Positions 24,406 through 31,670 of a stretch of 57,861 nt of DNA are shown piece after piece (the stretch's first letter is position 1; the number at the start of each line of letters is the position of its first letter). Source of the DNA: an uncultured Bacteroidales bacterium (lineage in GTDB: Bacteria > Bacteroidota > Bacteroidia > Bacteroidales > Paludibacteraceae); assembly GCA_945921355.1 (NCBI GenBank), contig CAMEKM010000005.1, positions 1 to 57,861 on the forward strand, written 5' to 3'. The notes beneath the pieces are model-generated. The model was not told the origin of the DNA. It searched no databases and worked only from the letters and a program-made list of their open reading frames with translations. Both the position numbers and the translations under genes were made by a program.

Positions 24406-24440
24406 AAGGTTAAAGGTTAAAAGTTAAAGGTTAAAGGTTA
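24406..24440. repeat. Heptanucleotide tract, 5 copies, providing the dipeptidase stop
   Basis: Five units of AAGGTTA (one is AAAGTTA), 35 bp. It overlaps the 3' end of the dipeptidase gene, so its last three codons and TAA stop (24431-24433) are made of repeat. The unit family matches 31884-31918. Confidence 0.88.
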
Positions 24441-25849
24441 AAGGCACGGTAGAACTCAGTCACAGCGACAATACCATTTTCCCATACTTCCAAATCCATC
24501 GACTCGTTGGGTGAATGGATAGCATTCTTCTCGAGTCCGAAGCCCATCAAGATGGTTTTTACGCCCAATATTTGCTCAAAACTGCTGATGATAGGAATAC
24601 TTCCACCGCGACGTGCAGCGAGAGGTTTCTTGCCAAACGCTACTTCAAAGCCATGTTCCGCTGCCTTATAGGCAGGAATATCAATAGGGCAAACATATCC
24701 TTGACCGCCATGCATAGGTGTGATGTCCACGCGCACACCCGCAGGGGCGATACTTTTCATATAATCTACAAAAGCTTGGCTCACCTTCTCGTGATCTTGA
24801 TTGGCAACCAAACGGCAACTCACCTTGGCATATGCCTTGCTCGGCAAAACCGTTTTACTACCCTCGCCAGTATAGCCTCCCCAGATGCCACAGATGTCAA
24901 AGGAAGGACGACAGGAGTTGCGCTCCAGCGTGGAGTAGCCTTCTTCACCAAAGGTGGCATCCACATCTATTGCTTCGCGGTAGGCTTGCTCCGAGAACGG
25001 AATCTGGGCAATCATCTCCCGCTCGGCTTGCGGAATAGGCAGTACATCGTCGTAGAAATGCGGGATGGTAATACGGCCTTGCTCATCCACCACCTTTGCC
25101 AGCATCTCGGTGAGCGCATTGATTGGGTTCTTGACTGCTCCGCCAAAGTGTCCGCTATGCAGGTCACGGTTCGGGCCTGTGACTTCGATTTGCCAATAGG
25201 CTAACCCACGTAGTCCAGTGGTGATAGATGGAGTATCTTTGCCAATCATAGAAGTGTCGCTCACGAGAATGATGTCGCATGCAAGTAGTTCGCGATGCTC
25301 TTCCAGGAACGCCTCCAGACTTGGGCTACCAATCTCCTCCTCGCCTTCGAAGATGAACTTCACATGGCAGTTCATCAGTCCGTTCTTAACAAGGTATTCA
25401 AATGCTTTAACCTGAATCATCGCTTGCCCCTTGTCATCGTCCGCACCACGAGCGTATAGGCGGCCATCGCGGATGGAAGGTTCAAAAGGCTCAGAGTGCC
25501 AAAGTTCCAAAGGTTCAGCAGGCATCACATCGTAGTGTGAATAGACGAGAACAGTGGGGATATTGGACGGCGCTGCGCCTATTGGAGATGGGACGCCCTG
25601 TGGGCTACTGGACGCTTCGCTATGGGTTATCGGCGAGTATTCGGCATAGACGAATGGATTGCCCTTGGATGGCATGACTTCGGCACGTTGTGCACCTGCG
25701 GCGAGCAACAGTTCGCGCCATCGTTCGGCACAGCGAAGCATATCGTCTTTGTGAGCAGGTTGACAACTGATACTTGGGATACGAATCAAACTCGCCCACT
25801 CTTCCATGAAGCGGGCACGATTTTCAGCAATATAAGAACGGATATTCAT
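24431..25849 (-). CDS. M20-family dipeptidase
   Basis: A 472-residue zinc metallopeptidase of the CNDP/PepV-like M20 group. Metal and catalytic residues are visible: H105 and D107 in VYSHYDVMP, D137 in GADDDKGQ, and the paired glutamates near 170 in FEGEEEIGS; a dimerisation domain follows. Start at 25849 (MNIRSYI): the promoter at 25880-25887 lies inside the longer open frame. Residues about 72-97, just before the first metal motif, are an extra Ser/Pro/Gly-rich stretch encoded by hairpin repeats (25555-25640). The final codons lie in a heptamer tract. Confidence 0.92.
   Translation of the reverse strand: MNIRSYIAENRARFMEEWASLIRIPSISCQPAHKDDMLRCAERWRELLLAAGAQRAEVMPSKGNPFVYAEYSPITHSEASSSPQGVPSPIGAAPSNIPTVLVYSHYDVMPAEPLELWHSEPFEPSIRDGRLYARGADDDKGQAMIQVKAFEYLVKNGLMNCHVKFIFEGEEEIGSPSLEAFLEEHRELLACDIILVSDTSMIGKDTPSITTGLRGLAYWQIEVTGPNRDLHSGHFGGAVKNPINALTEMLAKVVDEQGRITIPHFYDDVLPIPQAEREMIAQIPFSEQAYREAIDVDATFGEEGYSTLERNSCRPSFDICGIWGGYTGEGSKTVLPSKAYAKVSCRLVANQDHEKVSQAFVDYMKSIAPAGVRVDITPMHGGQGYVCPIDIPAYKAAEHGFEVAFGKKPLAARRGGSIPIISSFEQILGVKTILMGFGLEKNAIHSPNESMDLEVWENGIVAVTEFYRAFNL
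25555..25640 (-). repeat. Hairpin repeat insertion inside the dipeptidase gene
   Basis: On the minus strand three successive units read TAG, a short palindrome (GCGAAGC, CCCACAGGG, GCGCAGCGC) and then GTCC. The same unit design is found between genes at 2303-2346, 33177-33214 and 34180-34233. Here it is translated in frame into about 26 residues. Confidence 0.7.
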
Positions 25850-25879
25850 GCTATTATGGGTATGGTGTAAAACTTGGTA

Positions 25880-25887
25880 CAAAGGTA
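25880..25887 (-). promoter_or_regulatory. Dipeptidase promoter, -7 box
   Basis: Minus-strand TACCTTTG preceded by TTTTTG, 31 bases upstream of the ATG at 25849. Confidence 0.75.
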
Positions 25888-25963
25888 CAAAAATATTTGT
25901 AATGCACAAAATATATAGGACAGAATATTGATTTTTTTATCCATTTCGCTGATTATGTATGAG

Positions 25964-25996
25964 CTATCTTCGGGGTATCTTCGGGGTATCTTCGGG
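25964..25996. repeat. 11-bp tract, 3 copies (GTATCTTCGGG)
   Basis: Three 11-bp units, exact reverse complement of the unit at 8718-8750, in the divergent gap between the dipeptidase and the C1 peptidase. Confidence 0.88.
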
Positions 25997-26093
25997 ATAA
26001 ATATGAATTTTGAAAATGCTACCGCTGGTGCAAAGGTGTCAATACAAGATTGAAAAAATACGCGTATTTTTTGGTAGAATGAGAAAAAAGTAG

Positions 26094-26101
26094 TATCTTT
26101 G
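26094..26101 (+). promoter_or_regulatory. C1 peptidase promoter, -7 box
   Basis: TATCTTTG followed by CAGCG, 28 bases upstream of the ATG at 26129. Confidence 0.78.
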
Positions 26102-26128
26102 CAGCGTAAATAAAATACCATTAAATTT

Positions 26129-27364
26129 ATGAAGAAAATTCTTTTAACTCTTGTAGTCAGTGCAGTAGCACTGAGTGGCATAGGCGCTGATTATTGCATC
26201 TTATCGGGCGATAGCGCACAAGTGGCAAGCGACTCCATCGATGGTTTTCGCTTCACCACAGTAGATAGCATTGCTATCACTCCTGTGAAAGACCAAAACC
26301 GCAGTAGCACATGTTGGAGCTACTCTACCATCGGTTTCCTCGAGAGCGAACTCCTGCGTATAGGCAAAGGTGAATATGATTTGAGCGAGATGTTTGTGGT
26401 GCATCACACGATGCTTGATCGTGCCGAGTACTCCGTGCGTATGTACGGTACCGCAGAATTTGCGCCTGGCGGTTCGGCATACGATGTGATTTACTGCTTG
26501 AAGAACTATGGTCTGGTACCACAAGAGGTTATGCCTGGTATTCAATACGGTAGCACTCCTGCAGATACATTACCAGTTCACGCAGAGTTGGATGCTATTG
26601 CAGGTGGCGTAGTGAAAGCCGTGACCAATAGCGGCTTAAAGAAACTGACTCCCGTATGGAAGAAAGCGCTTACCGCAGTATATGACACCTATCTCGGCGA
26701 GTGCCCTGAGACTTTCACCTACAATGGCAAGGAATATACTCCAAAATCTTTTGCGGAGGAATTGGGATTGAATGCAGATGATTATGTTAGCATCACCAGT
26801 TATACCCACCATCCATTCTACACCACGTTTGCACTCGAAGTACCCGACAACTGGCGTATGGACCAAATGTACAACGTGCCAATGGAAGAGATGATGGCTA
26901 TCATTGACAACGCGCTCGCCAATGGTTACACCCTCGCATGGGGCGCCGATGTCAGCGAGATGTGCTTCACACGCAAGGGATTGGGCGTAGTGCCAGAAGA
27001 GGAGAAAGCAGCAGACTTGACTGGCAGCGATGCTGCACGTTGGTTGGGACTCTCCGCTACCGATAAACGCGAAGAACTCACCAAGAAACCTCTTCCAGAG
27101 AAGACTATCACCCAAGAGATGCGCCAAGCCGCATACGACAGTTGGGAGAACACCGACGACCACGGTATGCAAATCTTCGGTACAGCCAAAGACCAAAATG
27201 GCAAGCGCTACTACATGGTGAAGAACTCATGGGGTACGAAGAAAAGTGAATACAAAGGAATCTGGTATGTGTCGGAGGCATATATGCAATATAAGACCAA
27301 CGATGTGTTAGTTCATAAAAATGCTATTCCAAAAGCTATTCGCAAGAAACTGAATATAAAATAA
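26129..27364 (+). CDS. Exported C1-family cysteine peptidase (bleomycin hydrolase/PepC-like)
   Basis: 411 residues. Residues 1-20 form a signal peptide. Papain-like catalytic residues are Q56 and C62 in KDQNRSSTCWSY, H345 in DDHGMQIFG and N366 in VKNSWGT. The size and the wide spacing between Cys and His match the C1B aminopeptidase group, but this is an exported version, as often found in Bacteroidales, so it probably processes peptides in the periplasm. It heads a long plus-strand run (flippase, ribE, FKBPs, flippase, truA). Confidence 0.9.
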   Translation: MKKILLTLVVSAVALSGIGADYCILSGDSAQVASDSIDGFRFTTVDSIAITPVKDQNRSSTCWSYSTIGFLESELLRIGKGEYDLSEMFVVHHTMLDRAEYSVRMYGTAEFAPGGSAYDVIYCLKNYGLVPQEVMPGIQYGSTPADTLPVHAELDAIAGGVVKAVTNSGLKKLTPVWKKALTAVYDTYLGECPETFTYNGKEYTPKSFAEELGLNADDYVSITSYTHHPFYTTFALEVPDNWRMDQMYNVPMEEMMAIIDNALANGYTLAWGADVSEMCFTRKGLGVVPEEEKAADLTGSDAARWLGLSATDKREELTKKPLPEKTITQEMRQAAYDSWENTDDHGMQIFGTAKDQNGKRYYMVKNSWGTKKSEYKGIWYVSEAYMQYKTNDVLVHKNAIPKAIRKKLNIK

Positions 27365-27394
27365 TCTTCCGATAGAAAGGTTTGGTAGGAGTAT

Positions 27395-28906
27395 ATGAGC
27401 AGTAACCTGCAAATGAAGTTATTGGCCAAGGAGACGGCCATCTATGGTGTGTCGTCGATTATAGGCAAGTTCTTGAACTGGCTGTTAGTGCCGCTATACA
27501 CCTATGTGCTGCAACAGCAGTCGGATTATGGTATCGTAACGAACTTATATGCGTGGACGGCACTACTCTTGGTGATTCTTACCTATGGCATGGAAACGGG
27601 CTTCTTCCGCTTTGCTAACAAAGAGGGAGAAAACGCACAAACGGTATATAGCACGTCGCTGATTGCATTGTTCACGACATCGCTATTATTTGCGGTGGCT
27701 TGCGTGATATGGCGTATGCCTATAGCGTGTGCATTGGGCTACCCTACGCATAGCGAGTTTATCGCATTGCTGGGCATAGTAGTGGCTATGGACGCCTTTG
27801 CCAGCATACCGTTTGCATACCTGCGCTACAAGAAACGTCCACTACAGTTTGCTGCGCTCAAGTTGCTGTTTGTGGGATTGAATATCGTGCTAAACCTATT
27901 CTTCCTCGTGCTTTGTCCGAAGATACAAGACTGGGGGATTATCTCGGTGTGGTACAATGCTGACTACGGTGTGGGGTATGTGTTTGTGGCGAATATATTG
28001 GCTACGGGCATACAGACGCTATGTTTGTTGCCAGCGATTGGGGAAGGGTTTAAGAGTTTAAGAGTTCAGAAGTTTAGAAGTTCAGGAGTATTTTCTTGGG
28101 GACTTCTCAAGCAGATGCTTCGTTATTCACTTCCATTATTGGTACTGGGTGTGTGTGGCATCATGAACCAGACACTTGACCGTATCCTCTTCCCATTCTT
28201 CTACGACGGAGCCGATGCGCAAGCGCAGTTAGGCATCTATGGCGCGTGCTTCAAAGTGGCGATGGTGATGATGATGTTCACACAAGCTTTCCGCTATGCG
28301 TATGAGCCGTTTGTATTTGCCAAACACAAAGACAGAGAGTCGGTGGAGGCATACGCCGATGCGATGAAATATTATATCATCTTCTCGTATATGATTCTCT
28401 TGGGGATGATATTCTACCTCGATTTGCTGAAGTTTATCATTGCTCCATCGTACTGGGAAGGGTTGAAGATTGTGCCTATTGTACTCTGGACGTATATCTT
28501 CCAAGGTGTGTATTTCAACCTCAGTTTTTGGTATAAATTGACCGATAAAACGCAATGGGGCGCGTATTTCTCGTTGATAGGAGTAGTGATTACCTTTGGC
28601 TTGCAGGCAGTATTCGTGCCACAAATTGGCTATATGGCGTCCGCAGCGAGCAGTACCGTATGCTATTTCGTGATTATGCTGCTGTCCTATTTCGTGGGAC
28701 GCAAACACCTCGAGATACCCTACGATTTGCGCCGAATTGGCATATATACCCTACTCGTTTTGGCACTTTTGGCAGGATATTACAGTTTGGCACAGTTATT
28801 GCTGCCAAATGAATGGCTTAAAATGGGAGTAGGCACATTACTCCTTATTATATATTGTGTCATCTTCTATCGTTTGGACGGACAGACACTGATTAAGAAA
28901 AAATAA
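27395..28906 (+). CDS. Polysaccharide flippase, Wzx-like (MOP superfamily)
   Basis: A 503-residue protein with about 14 membrane segments, beginning LAKETAIYGVSSIIGKFLNWLLVPLYTYVL, typical of oligosaccharide-repeat flippases of Bacteroidota. It would move lipid-linked glycans across the inner membrane. It is not within a glycosyltransferase cluster. Five octamers (28048-28087) are translated in frame near residue 220 in the loop before transmembrane segment 7 (FKSLRVQKFRSSG). The start at 27395 is 31 bases after the peptidase, and ribE follows after one base. Confidence 0.88.
   Translation: MSSNLQMKLLAKETAIYGVSSIIGKFLNWLLVPLYTYVLQQQSDYGIVTNLYAWTALLLVILTYGMETGFFRFANKEGENAQTVYSTSLIALFTTSLLFAVACVIWRMPIACALGYPTHSEFIALLGIVVAMDAFASIPFAYLRYKKRPLQFAALKLLFVGLNIVLNLFFLVLCPKIQDWGIISVWYNADYGVGYVFVANILATGIQTLCLLPAIGEGFKSLRVQKFRSSGVFSWGLLKQMLRYSLPLLVLGVCGIMNQTLDRILFPFFYDGADAQAQLGIYGACFKVAMVMMMFTQAFRYAYEPFVFAKHKDRESVEAYADAMKYYIIFSYMILLGMIFYLDLLKFIIAPSYWEGLKIVPIVLWTYIFQGVYFNLSFWYKLTDKTQWGAYFSLIGVVITFGLQAVFVPQIGYMASAASSTVCYFVIMLLSYFVGRKHLEIPYDLRRIGIYTLLVLALLAGYYSLAQLLLPNEWLKMGVGTLLLIIYCVIFYRLDGQTLIKKK
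28048..28087 (+). repeat. Octanucleotide tract, 5 copies, inside flippase 1
   Basis: Five units of form GTTTAAGA / GTTCAGAA, 40 bp, read in frame within a predicted cytoplasmic or periplasmic loop. Confidence 0.85.
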
Positions 28907-28907
28907 T

Positions 28908-29528
28908 ATGTTTTCAGGAATAGTAGAAACAATGGCTCAAATCGTGAAGATTGAGCAAGAACAAGGCAATAAACATTTCACGCTGCGTAACCCATATGGC
29001 GAGCCGCTGAGCATTGATCAGTCTATCGCACATAATGGCGTATGCCTCACGGTGGTGAAGATGGAGGGCGACCTCTACACAGTCACCGCCATGCAAGAGA
29101 CCCTCAACCGCACCAACCTTGGCGAAGCGAAAGAGGGCGATTGGGTGAACCTCGAGCGCTCAATGCTGCTCGGCGAGCGATTAGATGGTCATATCGTGCA
29201 AGGGCATGTGGACCAGACAGCACGCTGTATCGAGGTCAAAGAAACTGATGGAAGTTGGTACTACCGCTTTGAGTACGAGAGCACCCGTGAGATGACTATG
29301 CGTGGCTACTTCTGCGTGGACAAAGGGTCGGTTAGTATCAATGGTGTCAGTCTCACCGTCTGCGAACCCGATGTGGTGGGTGGCAAAGGTTATGTGAGTG
29401 TTTGCATCATTCCTTACACCCACGATAATACCAATTTCAAGTATATTCAGGTGGGTACACAAGTCAACCTTGAATTCGATATTATCGGCAAATATATCAC
29501 ACGAATGAATCAGCTCTTGGGCGTCTAA
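28908..29528 (+). CDS. ribE: Riboflavin synthase, alpha subunit
   Basis: A 206-residue enzyme made of two lumazine-binding barrels that dismutates 6,7-dimethyl-8-ribityllumazine to riboflavin. Diagnostic parts are MFSGIVE at the start, VCLTVV near residue 45, NLERSMLLGERLDGHIVQGHVD in the middle, and the second barrel with SINGVSLTV. It starts one base after the flippase stop. No FMN riboswitch is seen upstream, so regulation would come from the operon promoter. Confidence 0.96.
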   Translation: MFSGIVETMAQIVKIEQEQGNKHFTLRNPYGEPLSIDQSIAHNGVCLTVVKMEGDLYTVTAMQETLNRTNLGEAKEGDWVNLERSMLLGERLDGHIVQGHVDQTARCIEVKETDGSWYYRFEYESTREMTMRGYFCVDKGSVSINGVSLTVCEPDVVGGKGYVSVCIIPYTHDNTNFKYIQVGTQVNLEFDIIGKYITRMNQLLGV

Positions 29529-29721
29529 GATGCGTTATATGTAAACGTTATGTGTCCCTTTGGACGTTGTTAGGTTACATGCAGCAGAGCTGCGTTATTA
29601 AGTGAACTAAACAACGCAAATACCAACATAACGCAACGCATACAACGTCGCACAGCGACATACAATATAACAACGCGAAGCACACAACGTGAGTGAAACG
29701 AACAAATTTAAAATAAACGAA
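29529..29721. repeat. Repetitive intergenic stretch rich in ACAACG/GCGTT
   Basis: About 190 bases between ribE and the FKBP gene contain many irregular copies of ACAACG, AACGCA and their complement GCGTTAT, with small palindromes (GCAGCAGAGCTGC, GTCGCACAGCGAC). The periodicity is not clean, unlike the other tracts. A GTG at 29689 opens the FKBP frame inside this repeat but is unlikely to be the true start. Confidence 0.6.
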
Positions 29722-30306
29722 ATGGATAAAATTAGTTATGCAATTGGCCTAAGCATGGGTCAAAACCTGATGGGCAGTGGCGTTACTTCCCTCGAATATG
29801 CTGATTTGGCAGCAGGTATCAAAGATGTGTTAGAGAAAAACCAACCACAAATCTCTTATCAAGAGGCGCAACAGGTGTTGGGTAAGTTCTTCAGCGAATT
29901 GGAAAAGAAAATCGCAGGCGAAGCCAAAGCAGCAGGCGAAGCCTTCCTCGCTGAGAACGCTAAGCGCGAAGGCGTGAAAGTAACCGAGAGCGGTTTACAA
30001 TACGAAGTATTGGAGGCAACCATCGGACAAAAACCTAAAGCCACCGACAAAGTGCGCGTACACTACGAGGGTACCCTCATCGACGGCACCGTATTCGACA
30101 GCAGCTACAAACGCGGCGAGAGCATCACTTTTGGTCTCAACCAAGTAATCAAAGGTTGGACAGAGGGTCTTCAACTCATGTCTATTGGTAGCAAATACAA
30201 ACTCTACTTGCCATATCAATTGGCATACGGAGAGCGCGGTGCAGGAGCCAACATTCCTCCTTACGCTGCCCTCATCTTCACAGTAGAGTTGCTCGGAATC
30301 GAATAA
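29722..30306 (+). CDS. FKBP-type peptidyl-prolyl isomerase
   Basis: 194 residues: an N-terminal dimerisation domain (MDKISYAIGLSMGQNL) and a C-terminal FKBP domain with VHYEGTLIDGTVFDSS, IKGWTEGLQLM and AYGERGAGANIPP. It catalyses cis-trans isomerisation of proline bonds. The start at 29722 is preferred over the GTG at 29689 because the family typically begins MDKxSYA and the upstream 11 codons are repeat DNA. There is no signal peptide, so it is cytoplasmic. It is followed by a related lipoprotein, suggesting local duplication. Confidence 0.92.
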   Translation: MDKISYAIGLSMGQNLMGSGVTSLEYADLAAGIKDVLEKNQPQISYQEAQQVLGKFFSELEKKIAGEAKAAGEAFLAENAKREGVKVTESGLQYEVLEATIGQKPKATDKVRVHYEGTLIDGTVFDSSYKRGESITFGLNQVIKGWTEGLQLMSIGSKYKLYLPYQLAYGERGAGANIPPYAALIFTVELLGIE

Positions 30307-30381
30307 TAATCAGCCTACCCCCATCCCCTCCCTGAAGGGAAGGGAGCGAGAAAAGTAAAACAACATAAATTAATAATAGAA

Positions 30382-31635
30382 ATGAAGAAATTAACAATTA
30401 TCCTCATTGCTGCAATGGCAATGATTGCGTGCGGTAATACTTACACCGTACAAAAAGTGGCACTCACCAACCAAAACGACAGTATGAACTATGCACTCGG
30501 CGTGGTGAATGGCGCACAAATGAAAATGTATCAACTCCGCAACGATTCTTCGATTGAAACAGTAACAGAATTCATCGACGCTCTCCAACGTGGCTACGAT
30601 GGCAAAGTGGAAGAGCTAAGCGAGGCTGCTAACATCGGTAAAAACATCGGTCATGCTATTAAGAATGCCGAGAAGAATGGTTTGGCAGATAACCCAGCAT
30701 GGGCTATCAACCAAAAAGTATTCTTCCAAGGATTGGTAAACGGCTTACGTCACGATACTACAGTGATGAAAGCAGATGACGCACGCAACTACTTCCAAGC
30801 ACAATACCAAGCATCTGCTATGATAAACGACAGCGTAGAGATGGGTAAAGTGGTGAAAGGCAAATGCGTTTACAAAGTAAAAACCATTGAACTGAAAAAC
30901 CAAAACGATAGCGTGAACTACGCATTTGGTTATCTCAATGGCGACGAAGTAGCTCGCTATGTATTGCTGATGGACTCTACAGGTCAAATGACCAAAGACT
31001 TCATCACCTATATCAACAAAGGATTGAAGAGCCATGTGAAAAACCCACAAATCGTGAATATGGGTGAGCAAATCGGTAAGAACATCAAAGCACAAGAGGC
31101 ACAAGGTCTGATTGGCGAGCCATCGTTGGCTACCGATTTCGTACTTATCAAACAAGGTTTCATCAATGGTTTGCTCGGCGACACCACTATGACCGGCGAA
31201 CAAGCTGGCGAGTACATCCAAACTACAATGAACAATATCAAGTACGGTAGCGTGAAAGAAGATGGCGAGAAGTTCTTGGCTGAAAATGCATTGAAAGAAG
31301 GCGTTAAAGTTACCGAGAGCGGTTTGCAATACGAAGTGCTGAAGATGGGCAAAGGTAAAAAACCTGCTGCTACTGATCGCGTAAAAGTACACTATCATGG
31401 TACTTTGATTGATGGCACTGTATTCGATAGTAGCGTTGAGCGTGGCGAGCCTACATCATTTGGTTTGAACCAAGTGATCAAGGGTTGGACAGAGGGCTTG
31501 CAACTCATGCCTGTTGGCAGTAAGTTCCGCTTCTATATCCCACAAGAGTTGGGTTACGGTGCACAACAAGCCGGCTCTATCCCTCCATACTCTACCCTCA
31601 TCTTCGAGGTAGAATTACTCGGCATCGAGAAGTAA
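30382..31635 (+). CDS. FKBP-type isomerase lipoprotein with duplicated N-terminal domain
   Basis: 417 residues. Residues 1-17 are a lipoprotein signal with a lipobox ending at C17 (AMIAC). Two copies of the FKBP N-terminal domain follow, each starting with NQNDSMNYALG or NQNDSVNYAFG (about residues 30-150 and 170-300), then one FKBP domain (VHYHGTLIDGTVFDSS, IKGWTEGLQLMPVG). The catalytic domain is nearly identical in motifs to the preceding gene's. Expected role: folding of periplasmic or outer membrane proteins while anchored to a membrane. Confidence 0.93.
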   Translation: MKKLTIILIAAMAMIACGNTYTVQKVALTNQNDSMNYALGVVNGAQMKMYQLRNDSSIETVTEFIDALQRGYDGKVEELSEAANIGKNIGHAIKNAEKNGLADNPAWAINQKVFFQGLVNGLRHDTTVMKADDARNYFQAQYQASAMINDSVEMGKVVKGKCVYKVKTIELKNQNDSVNYAFGYLNGDEVARYVLLMDSTGQMTKDFITYINKGLKSHVKNPQIVNMGEQIGKNIKAQEAQGLIGEPSLATDFVLIKQGFINGLLGDTTMTGEQAGEYIQTTMNNIKYGSVKEDGEKFLAENALKEGVKVTESGLQYEVLKMGKGKKPAATDRVKVHYHGTLIDGTVFDSSVERGEPTSFGLNQVIKGWTEGLQLMPVGSKFRFYIPQELGYGAQQAGSIPPYSTLIFEVELLGIEK

Positions 31636-31670
31636 TATCAACTATCAACTGTTAACTATTAACTGTTAAC
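31636..31670 (+). repeat. Heptanucleotide tract, 5 copies, exactly filling an intergenic gap
   Basis: Five units (TATCAAC, TGTTAAC variants) occupy every base between the TAA of the FKBP lipoprotein (31633-31635) and the ATG of flippase 2 (31671). Confidence 0.9.

Noticed and set aside
24515..25204. 229-codon open frame on the plus strand
   Set aside because: Antisense to the M20 dipeptidase; the product does not resemble a protein family.
29689..29721. GTG start for the FKBP isomerase
   Set aside because: The eleven extra codons are repeat DNA and the family normally starts at the MDKISYA methionine.
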